DNA of 10,499 bases from Patescibacteria group bacterium. GTDB taxonomy: Bacteria; Patescibacteriota; Minisyncoccia; Moranbacterales; JAKLHP01. Below the pieces are notes generated by a model that saw nothing but the letters and a program-made list of their open reading frames with translations, was not told where the DNA came from and searched no databases. The stretch lies in assembly GCA_022710085.1 (NCBI GenBank), contig JAKLHP010000024.1, forward strand, positions 1-10,499, read 5' to 3'. This document shows, one piece after another, positions 4,735 to 10,499 of the stretch (its first letter is position 1; each line of letters opens with the position of its first letter). The translations under genes were made by a program, and so were the position numbers.

Positions 4735-7050
4735 TCACATCTGCCATTTGTCCCTGGACTGTTGATCTTTTACCGGATCTTCATAAGAAACTTCGGCTCC
4801 GGAATCAAGATACACTTCCCTGGCCTTTGCCCCGTCCGAGGGTCCGATTATTCCTTGCTCTTCCAAAAGGTCGAGAAGTCTTGCCGCCCTCGCATATCCC
4901 ACGCGAAGCCTTCTTTGAAGCAAAGAAGCAGATGCTTTTCCGGCTTCGGAAACAACTCTTTTCGCTTCTTCATATAAGCTGTCTTCCAGATCTCCTCCTC
5001 CGATGCTGGAATCAGAAAAATCAATCCGATCATGCTTATTCTTGGACGGCTCCCCGTTGGTAATGTCTTCCCCAATCGGTTCTTCCCCTCTTTCCAATTT
5101 CTGGCCTTTAATAAACTTCACGACTCTTTTTACTTCCGATTCAGAAACAAAAATTCCTTGAAGGCGCCTAATGCCATTCGGTCCGGCTTCTAAATATAGA
5201 AGATCTCCATTCCCCAAAAGTTTTTCCGCTCCTCCGGTATCCAAAATTGTTCGGGAATCGATCTGGGTAGCAACTTTAAAGGCAATCCTAGTTCCGACAT
5301 TGGCTTTAATGAGGCCAGTCAAAACTTCCACTGAAGGACGCTGGGTGGAAAGAATAAGATGTATTCCCACTGCTCTCGCCATTTGAGCGATTCGAATCAC
5401 CACACCTTCTACCTCTTTTCCATGCGATCCCATGAGATCAGCCAGTTCATCAATCACAATTACGATATACGGAAGCTTCTCCATTTCATCTTCGGTCACC
5501 TCTCCGGTTTCCTGATTGGTTATTTTTCTTTTATCCCCGGCCAAAACTTTTTGGTTGTAAGATGAAATATCGCGCGATCCGGTTTCCTGAAGAAGAATAT
5601 ATCTTCTTTCCATTTCTCCTACTGCCCACTTGAGAGCACTGACTACTTTTGCGTTATCCACAATCACATCCGAAAGAAGATGGGGAATTCCATTATAAAG
5701 AGACAGTTCCACTCTTTTCGGATCAACTAAGATTAATTTCAAATCTTCCGGAGAATTCTGATAAAGCAGGGAAAGTAGTATGGTATTAATACAGACACTT
5801 TTTCCCGATCCGGTAGAACCGGCAATCATAAGATGCGGCATCTTATCGAGATTTCCGAAAATATAGCTTCCGCTGACATTTTTTCCCAATGCAAGAGTAA
5901 GACCTGCGTCACGCTTCTTGTATGTTTCACTCTGGAGGAAATTCCGAAGCCGGACGGTAGCTACTGATTTATTCGGCACTTCTATTCCTACCAAAGATTT
6001 TCCCGGAATCGGCGCTTCGATCCTAATTGATTGAGCCGCCAAAGCTAGCGCTAAATTATTATTAAGCGCTGTGATTTTACTTAATTTTATCCCTACTGCC
6101 GGACGAAAACTGTATTGGGTAATTGTCGGACCGGTCTGAGTGTCAGCTAGTTCTACCTCAATACCAAAGTGACTTAGGGTTTTTTGGATGATCTCCGCAT
6201 TCTTTTTCACATCTCCTCCTTTAGCCTCTCCCGTTGATTCTTCAAGCAGATCCAGAGGAGGAAAAATCCAGCCATTGTTCTTTTTGCGCTCTCCGTCCAG
6301 CTTGGTCAATTTTTCTTTCCTGCCTGTACTGTCCCAGGAAAGTCCTTTGATGGAAAACTTAATCTTTGAATCCGGAATTTCTTTTTCTTTCTTGTCTTCT
6401 TCCGGACCTTTCACAAATTCCGGACTCCTTGGCGTTTCATTTTTCTTTTCTTCAGGAAGAGATCCGACAAGAGCCGGCTCCGTTCCATTTTCAGGAACAA
6501 TTTCCTCATCTTTCTTTATTCCCAGAATTTTTTGGATGAAACTGACGATTGAAAAATTAAAGGTAATAATCGCTCCGGTCAGGAATAGTGCTACCAAAAT
6601 GACCGAGCCCGCCACTCTTCCTGTGAGCTTAAGCAATAATAAAGCGACAACATACCCAAAATATCCTCCGCCTTCTCCACTCTTGGCAATTTCAAGAATC
6701 TTATCAGTATCAAAATAAATATGGAAAAACCCAAGAATGCCGATAAAAGAGATGGAGAGACCAAGAATTTTTGAAACATAAAAAGAAGTTTCTTTTCGAA
6801 AAAGGAGAATAATTCCGGTAAATATCATAATTACCGGAGAAAGCCATTTTCCCCAGCCGAACATTGCACCTACTATTTTATTTAAATATTCTCCCAGAAT
6901 TCCGGCTTCATCAAGAAATCCCAAAATAAAAAGAAGGGAAAAGGCAAACAAAAAAATAGCTGCAATGCTCCGCTTTGCATCTCCTTTTATGTTTATTTTT
7001 TTTTCTGTTTTATCCCCTTCGACAATATCTTGTTTTCGTCTTCTGCCCAT
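4735..7050 (-). CDS. ftsK: DNA translocase FtsK/SpoIIIE
   Basis: The product is 771 aa. The N-terminus has four predicted membrane segments (about 28-46, 70-84, 93-111 and 130-165, the last possibly two helices). An acidic/basic linker (about 180-260) follows, then the alpha/beta motor. Walker A is GSTGSGKS (411-418), with LILVDPKRVELS at 439-450, Walker B YIVIVIDELADL (528-539) and the QRPSVEVLTGLIKAN block (570-584). The C-terminus (about 686-750) is the gamma winged-helix domain, which reads polar DNA sequences, with GKASASLLQRRLRVGYARAARLLD as its core. FtsK pumps chromosomal DNA through the division septum and helps dimer resolution. The start has no SD and lies just after a -10 box. It is the first gene of the ftsK-rodZ-recA stretch. 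Length is similar to SpoIIIE (about 790 aa). Confidence 0.97.
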   Translation of the reverse strand: MGRRRKQDIVEGDKTEKKINIKGDAKRSIAAIFLFAFSLLFILGFLDEAGILGEYLNKIVGAMFGWGKWLSPVIMIFTGIILLFRKETSFYVSKILGLSISFIGILGFFHIYFDTDKILEIAKSGEGGGYFGYVVALLLLKLTGRVAGSVILVALFLTGAIITFNFSIVSFIQKILGIKKDEEIVPENGTEPALVGSLPEEKKNETPRSPEFVKGPEEDKKEKEIPDSKIKFSIKGLSWDSTGRKEKLTKLDGERKKNNGWIFPPLDLLEESTGEAKGGDVKKNAEIIQKTLSHFGIEVELADTQTGPTITQYSFRPAVGIKLSKITALNNNLALALAAQSIRIEAPIPGKSLVGIEVPNKSVATVRLRNFLQSETYKKRDAGLTLALGKNVSGSYIFGNLDKMPHLMIAGSTGSGKSVCINTILLSLLYQNSPEDLKLILVDPKRVELSLYNGIPHLLSDVIVDNAKVVSALKWAVGEMERRYILLQETGSRDISSYNQKVLAGDKRKITNQETGEVTEDEMEKLPYIVIVIDELADLMGSHGKEVEGVVIRIAQMARAVGIHLILSTQRPSVEVLTGLIKANVGTRIAFKVATQIDSRTILDTGGAEKLLGNGDLLYLEAGPNGIRRLQGIFVSESEVKRVVKFIKGQKLERGEEPIGEDITNGEPSKNKHDRIDFSDSSIGGGDLEDSLYEEAKRVVSEAGKASASLLQRRLRVGYARAARLLDLLEEQGIIGPSDGAKAREVYLDSGAEVSYEDPVKDQQSRDKWQM

Positions 7051-7056
7051 ACAGCC

Positions 7057-7083
7057 ATTTTAACACAATTGCCACTTTTTCAA
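7057..7083 (-). promoter_or_regulatory. ftsK promoter, extended -10, near-leaderless
   Basis: The minus strand reads TGTTAAAAT, an extended -10 motif (TG-N-TAAAAT), with the hexamer at 7062-7057. The hexamer ends only 6 nt before the ATG at 7050. A TTGAAA-like -35 lies at 7083-7078, with a short 15-bp spacer. Transcription would start at or next to the A of the ATG, which fits the absence of an SD. Confidence 0.5.
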
Positions 7084-7145
7084 AAGCCCCTGATTTACTG
7101 ATATTACTGTTTTAATGTAATATTTTTCATTGTCATCAAGATATT

Positions 7146-7186
7146 AAAAGAGGGTCTGCTCAAAATGAGCAAACCCTCTTTTTTTT
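7146..7186. terminator. Strong intrinsic terminator, possibly bidirectional
   Basis: AAAAGAGGGT (7146-7155) pairs with ACCCTCTTTT (7173-7182), followed after one mismatch by TGCTCA (7157-7162) pairing with TGAGCA (7166-7171) around an AAA loop. The T-run is eight on the plus strand (7179-7186) and four on the minus strand. It lies between ftsK and the small-gene block. On the minus strand it follows directly after a stop codon at 7187-7185 of the out-of-frame coding remnant. Confidence 0.85.
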
Positions 7187-7313
7187 ACTCCCCGGGGAAA
7201 AAGAATTCTCCGTACCCTCTCCTGAAGACTCCTTTCTCCAAAAGTGGCTGTCCAATGAAAAAAGGATATCCGTTGTTTCGAACATCCTTTTTGCTTTCAA
7301 CCTCCTGACTCCT
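7185..7313 (-). pseudogene. Unstarted 42-codon coding remnant after the 69-aa gene
   Basis: In the +1 frame relative to the 69-aa gene, the minus strand reads RSQEVESKKDVRNNGYPF, then FIGQPLLEKGVFRRGYGE and FFFPGE, and stops with TAA at 7187-7185, right against the strong terminator. An AGGAGG (7306-7301) lies near its beginning, but no ATG, GTG or TTG occurs in frame after it. It could be the tail of the 69-aa gene after a frameshift, a decayed second gene, a gene with an unusual start codon, or chance. Another frame has an ATG at 7285-7283 giving 41 codons, but it ends inside the terminator stem and its start is 15 nt from the SD. I do not recognise either product. Confidence 0.35.
7258..7292 (-). 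terminator. Terminator-like hairpin after the 69-aa gene
   Basis: AAAAAGGAT (7259-7267) pairs with ATCCTTTTT (7284-7292) over a 16-nt loop. On the minus strand the stem ends in TTTTTT (7263-7258), 20 nt after the stop codon of the 69-aa gene. The stem is AT-rich and the loop long, so it is weaker than the one at 7146-7186. It overlaps the coding remnant. Confidence 0.5.
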
Positions 7314-7521
7314 AGAAAATCACCCTCTTGATGTTTTCTGCTACCCCAGGGAAACCACCCGCCACGATGATTTCCAGCCCCTGTTTGATATACTCATCTT
7401 GGTACCAATAGCAGAGGGGCCAGAACTTCTTCCTAATCTCCTCATCAGAAGGAGCTTTTCCCTGAGAGAAAACTGCTTTCAGTTCCTCAAGCTGCCTGAG
7501 GGGCATGATATTTTTTTCCAT
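7312..7521 (-). CDS. Small protein of unknown function, 69 aa
   Basis: The product is 69 aa and soluble: MEKNIMPLRQLEELKAVF, SQGKAPSDEEIRKKFWPLC, YWYQDEYIKQGLEIIVAG, GFPGVAENIKRVIF. It has no signal peptide or membrane segment and one cysteine, and looks mixed alpha-helical. I do not recognise the family. The gene is nevertheless well supported. AAGGAGG (7536-7530) lies 8 nt before the ATG, the best ribosome binding site in the window, and a TTGACA-17-TAAATT promoter lies about 55 bp upstream. A terminator-like hairpin follows its stop. It is therefore a separate transcription unit of its own. The stop codon TAG may not be the end of the original gene; see the out-of-frame remnant that follows. 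Confidence 0.75.
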   Translation of the reverse strand: MEKNIMPLRQLEELKAVFSQGKAPSDEEIRKKFWPLCYWYQDEYIKQGLEIIVAGGFPGVAENIKRVIF

Positions 7522-7529
7522 TTCACCTT

Positions 7530-7536
7530 CCTCCTT
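7530..7536 (-). promoter_or_regulatory. Strong ribosome binding site of the 69-aa gene
   Basis: The minus strand reads AAGGAGG, 8 nt before the ATG, inside a longer purine-rich stretch. A match this good is seen at only one other start in the window, the HNH-like gene (8057-8051). Confidence 0.85.
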
Positions 7537-7575
7537 CCTTTTGTATTTTGTATTTTATTCACTAAGGAACATTGG

Positions 7576-7604
7576 AATTTAGCATAGAATGGATATTCTG
7601 TCAA
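7576..7604 (-). promoter_or_regulatory. Promoter of the 69-aa gene
   Basis: On the minus strand, TTGACA (7604-7599) is a perfect -35 and TAAATT (7581-7576) a good -10, with a 17-bp spacer. Expected start near 7569 would give a leader of about 48 nt ending in the strong SD. Confidence 0.8.
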
Positions 7605-7658
7605 GTATAAATTCCCGCCAAATCAAGTCTCTCAAAATTAAAAAATTATTTTATAAAT

Positions 7659-7686
7659 AAAAAACGCCTGCTTTGGCAGAGTTTTT
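7659..7686. terminator. Bidirectional terminator between the HNH-like gene and the 69-aa gene
   Basis: AAAAAC (7660-7665) pairs with GTTTTT (7681-7686), and inside it CTGC (7668-7671) pairs with GCAG (7676-7679) around TTTG. The minus strand ends in TTTTTT (7664-7659) and the plus strand in five T. It lies about 50 bp after the HNH-like gene stop and probably ends that operon. Confidence 0.7.
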
Positions 7687-7702
7687 CTCTTATTTTGATT
7701 CG

Positions 7703-7735
7703 GGGCTGCCAGTTTATCTGACAGCCCTGTTTTTT
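7703..7735 (+). terminator. Hairpin with plus-strand T-run at the end of the HNH-like gene
   Basis: GGGCTG (7703-7708) pairs with CAGCCC (7722-7727) and CAG (7710-7712) with CTG (7718-7720), with one mismatch and a 5-nt loop. It is followed by TGTTTTTT on the plus strand only. It lies directly after the HNH-like stop codon. On the minus strand it has no T-run, so it may protect the mRNA 3' end, while it would terminate antisense transcription entering from the left. Confidence 0.5.
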
Positions 7736-8045
7736 ACTTATATTTCTTTTTCTTTTTCTTTCCTCTCCGGAAAGTTTCCTCCTGGATCTGGAGCTGCAGA
7801 AGATAAAAATCTCTCATCTTCCATTTGTTACTTTTTCTTTTTTGGACAAAAATCCTTTTGACAAAGACGATGGCTTCCTTGGGAGTCAAGTTCCCGAAAA
7901 AAATATGCCAGGCAGTATGGTAACGGTCAGGCATCCTCTTGATATTTTCTTCCAACTCTCCTCCTCCCCTTGATCTGGGGATCACATGATGCCTCGTCAT
8001 TTTTCTTCCGTTTCTGGGTTTCTTGCCGTTTTCCTCATCGCTCAT
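7734..8045 (-). CDS. Small HNH-like (beta-beta-alpha metal fold) protein
   Basis: The product is 103 aa. The core reads RHHVIPRSRGGG (18-29), then N34 in LEENI, then HTAWH (43-47). The spacing H20-N34-H43 fits the His-Asn-His pattern of HNH nucleases, and the HHVIPRSRGG start is typical of them. It has no CxxC zinc knuckles, and no other domain apart from a basic tail ending in six lysines (RRGKKKKKKYK). A nuclease role is inferred; a nucleic-acid-binding protein without cleavage is also possible. AAGGAGG lies 5 nt before the ATG, one of only two well-placed SDs in the window. The gene lies 26 bp after the flavodoxin gene and is probably the last of that operon. Similar short stand-alone proteins are, to my recollection, common in CPR genomes; this would need a search. 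Confidence 0.72.
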   Translation of the reverse strand: MSDEENGKKPRNGRKMTRHHVIPRSRGGGELEENIKRMPDRYHTAWHIFFGNLTPKEAIVFVKRIFVQKRKSNKWKMRDFYLLQLQIQEETFRRGKKKKKKYK

Positions 8046-8050
8046 TTAAT

Positions 8051-8057
8051 CCTCCTT
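8051..8057 (-). promoter_or_regulatory. Strong ribosome binding site of the HNH-like gene
   Basis: The minus strand reads AAGGAGG, 5 nt before the ATG at 8045. It sets this start over the in-frame internal methionine at residue 16, just before TRHHV. Confidence 0.85.
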
Positions 8058-8071
8058 GGGAATTTTTTATC

Positions 8072-8542
8072 CTAAATTTTCAAAGCTTCTAAAAAATCAT
8101 TAACTTTTACAGAAAAGTTATCGGTTGCCGCTTCCCTGGTAAGAATCGCCAGGGTACCGAGAGATTTCTTGCCAATGGCTTTTTCCATTTCAGAAAACGT
8201 CTTCTCATTTCCCGAACTGCCCATCGTGCAAAAGAAAGCTGTACTTTTGAAATTATATTTTTGTTCGCTGATATAAGTTCTCGTCGGCACGGACATATTT
8301 CCGCCCCAGATCGGAGTTCCGATAATCGTCAGATCATAATCAGCCGGATTGAATCTTGCTGGTTCGAGCTTCGTAATTTTTTTCTTCATCGCATCTCGCC
8401 CGGAAATAAGATATCCCTTGATTCCGCTTCGATCAACCGTGTCTTTTATTTCTTCCAGATCCGCACCAAGTTTTTCCGCCAAAACTTTGGCTATTTTTTT
8501 GGTCGTCCCAGTCCGAGAATAAAAAGCAATCAAAGTTTTCAT
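8072..8542 (-). CDS. Flavodoxin
   Basis: The product is 156 aa, the size of a short-chain flavodoxin. MKTLIAFYSRTGTT begins with strand 1 and the FMN phosphate loop S-R-T-G-T-T (9-14). The GTPIWGGNMS segment (75-84) follows strand 3 and would contact the flavin ring, and FCTMGSSGNE (104-113) forms the third flavin loop. It most resembles the flavodoxin branch linked to NAD(P)H-dependent or general electron transfer, rather than the classical acidic nif flavodoxins. It would carry electrons in the cytoplasm as a soluble FMN protein; partners are not visible here. No SD is present. The gene lies 29 bp after the lipoprotein gene and 26 bp before the HNH-like gene, within one probable operon. Confidence 0.9.
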   Translation of the reverse strand: MKTLIAFYSRTGTTKKIAKVLAEKLGADLEEIKDTVDRSGIKGYLISGRDAMKKKITKLEPARFNPADYDLTIIGTPIWGGNMSVPTRTYISEQKYNFKSTAFFCTMGSSGNEKTFSEMEKAIGKKSLGTLAILTREAATDNFSVKVNDFLEALKI

Positions 8543-8571
8543 GAGATAATTATTAAATGATTATTTTTTTA

Positions 8572-9189
8572 TCATTTGTATTTCTTTATTGCCTCGCCCA
8601 GCTTTGAAGCAAATTCAAGAAGCTTCCCCTTTTCAATCGTATTCTTTGAAGCAGGACTGAGCGAGATAAACTTATCCGGACTCAGGATGAAAAAAATCCG
8701 GCTGACGTAACCTCCTTCGGTAACTACCAGATTGTCCATGGGAATTTGGGGATTTTTTTCAACTTCATTTCCGGCTTTATCGTAAGATCTTTCCTCATTT
8801 TCAATGAGGAGATATTCAAGACTGAGCGTCAGATATTCTTTTTCGTCCAAATAATATGAACAGTTGTAAATTCTGCTTTTTTTGGGCGGTTCGATTTTGA
8901 CCAATTTCTTGCCCAGAAGATTTTCCACAAACTCCTTGGTAAACTGGCCGCAGATATCTTCGACGATATAATAATAAGTATCCTCCCGGGTCGGTTCACC
9001 GGGATATTTTACAAAACAATTCTCAAGCCTGTCTCCCGGGTCGCCGTAATTGGAAAGGCTTACTTTTTCTGCTTCGCATTGATTGATTATTCCATCCGAA
9101 TTCTCTGCACTTCCTTCTTTCCCGCCACATCCGGAAAAAAGCGCTGCTCCTGCGATAAGGAATAAGAAAATAATAATTTTTTTGTTCAT
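8572..9189 (-). CDS. Lipoprotein of unknown function
   Basis: The product is 205 aa. It starts MNKKIIIFLFLIAGAALFSGC, a type II signal peptide with lipobox L-F-S-G-C, so Cys21 would be lipidated and the protein anchored outside the membrane. The mature part has four further cysteines (38, 58, 80, 110), enough for two disulfides, and a mixed alpha/beta pattern with two edge-like segments (YNCSYYLDEKEYLTLSLEYLL, and YVSRIFFILSPDKFISLSP). I do not recognise the domain. AGGAGG (9222-9217) lies 27 nt before the ATG, too far for a normal SD; no in-frame start is nearer to it. The gene lies 35 bp after the acetyltransferase gene, in the same direction. Confidence 0.85.
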   Translation of the reverse strand: MNKKIIIFLFLIAGAALFSGCGGKEGSAENSDGIINQCEAEKVSLSNYGDPGDRLENCFVKYPGEPTREDTYYYIVEDICGQFTKEFVENLLGKKLVKIEPPKKSRIYNCSYYLDEKEYLTLSLEYLLIENEERSYDKAGNEVEKNPQIPMDNLVVTEGGYVSRIFFILSPDKFISLSPASKNTIEKGKLLEFASKLGEAIKKYK

Positions 9190-9224
9190 AAATTTTTTTC
9201 TGGCTTGCCAACCAAACCTCCTAA

Positions 9225-9770
9225 TTATTTAATAAAATCTTTACTTTTTATTTCCATTAAAATTGTTCCGCTAAGAAGCCATCCTTCGTTTTTAAATATT
9301 ACCCTGTCATTGGGAATCATTCTCTTCTCTTGAAATCCCACCTTCTTGTAAAGCCCGATAGCCCTTTCATGATATTCACTGGTATAAAGCACTACTTTTC
9401 TCATACCCAATTTATCAAAAGCATAAGCAAGCATTATTCTTGTCACTTCGAGTCCGATTCCCTTCCCCCAATAATTATTGTCCAAAATAAATATCGAGAA
9501 CTCGCATTCATCCTTACCATCGAATTCCGATAATGTTGTATAACCGATAAAAGCATCCTCAGGAGTATAAATTCCGAATATGATTTGACCTTCTACTTCC
9601 AGAGTAAATTCTTTCGCCTCCTGGACAGTTTTAAATTTAACTGTTTCTAATGCAAAGCTGACATAATTTATTACTTCTAAGTCGGTGTAGCCCCGAAGGA
9701 TCAAAGGATAATCCGCTTCCTCCAGTCCTTTCTTAAGATAAACTTTTTCACCCCTCAAAATCTCCGGCAT
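9225..9770 (-). CDS. GNAT-family N-acetyltransferase (RimJ/RimL type)
   Basis: The product is 181 aa. It opens with LRGEKVYLKKGLEEADYPLI, typical of the Acetyltransf_3 branch, and shows GYTTLSEFD then ECEFSIFILDNNYWGKGIGLEV (89-109), where WGKGIG (101-106) is the acetyl-CoA pyrophosphate loop. MRKVVLYTSEYHERAIGLYKKVGF (123-146) is the last conserved block, including the N/E-x-R-A-I-x-L-Y-x-K-x-G-F signature. It would transfer an acetyl group from acetyl-CoA to an amine; the substrate (protein N-terminus, nucleoside, polyamine or drug) cannot be told. No SD is visible. Gaps of 31 bp to the exonuclease gene and 35 bp to the lipoprotein gene suggest one operon. Confidence 0.9.
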   Translation of the reverse strand: MPEILRGEKVYLKKGLEEADYPLILRGYTDLEVINYVSFALETVKFKTVQEAKEFTLEVEGQIIFGIYTPEDAFIGYTTLSEFDGKDECEFSIFILDNNYWGKGIGLEVTRIMLAYAFDKLGMRKVVLYTSEYHERAIGLYKKVGFQEKRMIPNDRVIFKNEGWLLSGTILMEIKSKDFIK

Positions 9771-9801
9771 TAATTTAAAAAATTTAGCTGATTATTTCGA
9801 T

Positions 9802-10467
9802 TTATTCATTGAATGTCATCCTTTTGTAAACTTCCCTGGTACATTCAACGTCCCGCTTGCAATATTCGCAGATTTCCTTCGTCTTCCCGGCTTTGAAAAA
9901 ATCAAAAACCTGCGACCCGTCAATTCCGTCCTTAGGCGTCGGAATTCCAAGCGCCAGTGCGACATGCTCCAGGCCGATGGAATTCATGGACCACTTCGCC
10001 CACTCTTTCATCGTATCGTATATCGGATAATTTTTATAACGTGCAAAAGGAAGTTCATAAGCCGGTTTTATCCGATTCACAATCGAGCGCTGATAGATGA
10101 AACGCAAGTCGAAATCCATCACATTGTGGCCGATGAATTGGACGCCATATTCCGGCCATTGGGGATTTCTCGCCGGAATACTGATCGATTTGACAATTTC
10201 CCAAAACTTTTCAAGCATTTTTGATTCATCTTCTTCACCGCTAAGAACTTCAACCGGCCCGTCATCGATTGCATAAGCGATGCAAAGAATCCTTCCGAAA
10301 GATCCGTCAAAAGAAGTACCCAGGAGAAACTGCTCGAAATCAATATGATTGTCACCGTTTTCTTTCTTATTTTTCTTAGCCAGTTTCTTTTCGTATAATA
10401 TTTTTAATGCCTCGCGCTGCTCATCTCCGGCTGGAATAGTTTCGATGTCCAAAAATAATCTCCGCAT
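9802..10467 (-). CDS. Predicted 3'-5' exonuclease, DEDDy type (PolB-exo-like)
   Basis: The product is 221 aa and all three exonuclease motifs are present. Exo I is LFLDIETIP, with D7 and E9. Exo II is FIGHNVMDFDLRFI, with N115 and D120. Exo III is EYCKRDVECTREVY, with Y202 and D206 in the Y-x3-D spacing of DEDDy enzymes. The layout matches the DNA polymerase B exonuclease-like family (PF10108 type). It would cleave DNA or RNA 3' ends with two metal ions; a stand-alone proofreading or repair role is inferred. The ATG at 10467 begins just before the Exo I strand and has no SD. It heads the five-gene run that continues to the HNH-like gene. Confidence 0.88.
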   Translation of the reverse strand: MRRLFLDIETIPAGDEQREALKILYEKKLAKKNKKENGDNHIDFEQFLLGTSFDGSFGRILCIAYAIDDGPVEVLSGEEDESKMLEKFWEIVKSISIPARNPQWPEYGVQFIGHNVMDFDLRFIYQRSIVNRIKPAYELPFARYKNYPIYDTMKEWAKWSMNSIGLEHVALALGIPTPKDGIDGSQVFDFFKAGKTKEICEYCKRDVECTREVYKRMTFNE

Positions 10468-10474
10468 ATTTTTT

Positions 10475-10480
10475 ATAATA
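10475..10480 (-). promoter_or_regulatory. Possible -10 box of the exonuclease gene
   Basis: The minus strand reads TATTAT, 7 nt before the ATG, so a transcript starting from it would be leaderless, like the one proposed for ftsK. The -35 region lies at and beyond the window edge, and the DNA is AT-rich, so support is weak. Confidence 0.25.
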
Positions 10481-10499
10481 ATTTAAATGTTTATAGCGA

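Noticed and set aside
4554..5063. A 169-codon plus-strand frame across the ftsK-rodZ junction
   Set aside because: It overlaps both real genes in antisense and has no family features.
6188..6718. A 176-codon open frame on the plus strand opposite ftsK
   Set aside because: Its Ser/Pro/Phe-rich product is the mirror of the ftsK linker and membrane region; there is no promoter, SD or recognisable motif.
7101..7123. ATATTAC/GTAATAT inverted repeat upstream of the ftsK promoter
   Set aside because: It is a short AT-only stem with a 9-nt loop; an operator is possible but chance is equally likely.
8555..8577. AAATGAT/ATCATTT inverted repeat between the lipoprotein and flavodoxin genes
   Set aside because: It is a 7-bp, almost purely AT stem overlapping the stop codon; too weak to call a terminator in a tight operon.

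Overview
The window reads as part of a compact, moderately low-GC bacterial chromosome. It most likely comes from the Candidate Phyla Radiation (Patescibacteria), with a Parcubacteria-like flavour. This is an inference from several things: the lysine- and glutamate-rich tail on ribosomal protein S6, short intergenic gaps, mostly absent Shine-Dalgarno (SD) sequences, 7-nt tandem repeats next to start codons, and a small stand-alone HNH-like protein. The open frames contain no internal TGA, so standard code 11 is used rather than the recoded UGA of Gracilibacteria. Every convincing gene is on the minus strand, so transcription runs from right to left.

Layout, in the direction of transcription. 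(1) 10467-7734 is a tight run of five genes with gaps of 26-35 bp: a DEDDy 3'-5' exonuclease, a GNAT acetyltransferase, a lipoprotein, a flavodoxin and a small HNH-like protein. Two hairpins lie at its end. (2) 7733-7146 is a small accessory block. It has a good sigma70-type promoter, a 69-aa unknown protein with a strong SD, an unexplained out-of-frame coding remnant after it, and tandem terminators. (3) 7062-3674 holds ftsK, probably with a leaderless or near-leaderless transcript, followed by a RodZ-like HTH membrane protein. (4) 3657-2540 is recA, with its own near-consensus promoter and a perfect 17-bp palindrome over the -10 box. (5) 2521-998 is an RNA-like three-way-junction sequence, then lemA and a TPM-domain (YgcG-like) membrane protein. 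(6) 951-1 is a terminator or attenuator structure, then rpsF and the first 38 codons of ssb, each preceded by a related heptad-repeat element that runs into the start codon.

The ftsK-rodZ-recA order is a condensed form of the spoIIIE...ymfM-pgsA-cinA-recA order of Bacillus. It groups chromosome translocation, cell-shape and recombination genes. rpsF-ssb is the usual S6-SSB pair, with rpsR expected just outside the left edge. No complete new defence or mobile system is visible. The most unusual features are regulatory or RNA-level: the mutually exclusive or pseudoknotted stems upstream of rpsF, the repeats abutting two start codons, the three-way junction upstream of lemA, and the out-of-frame coding remnant near 7.2-7.3 kb.
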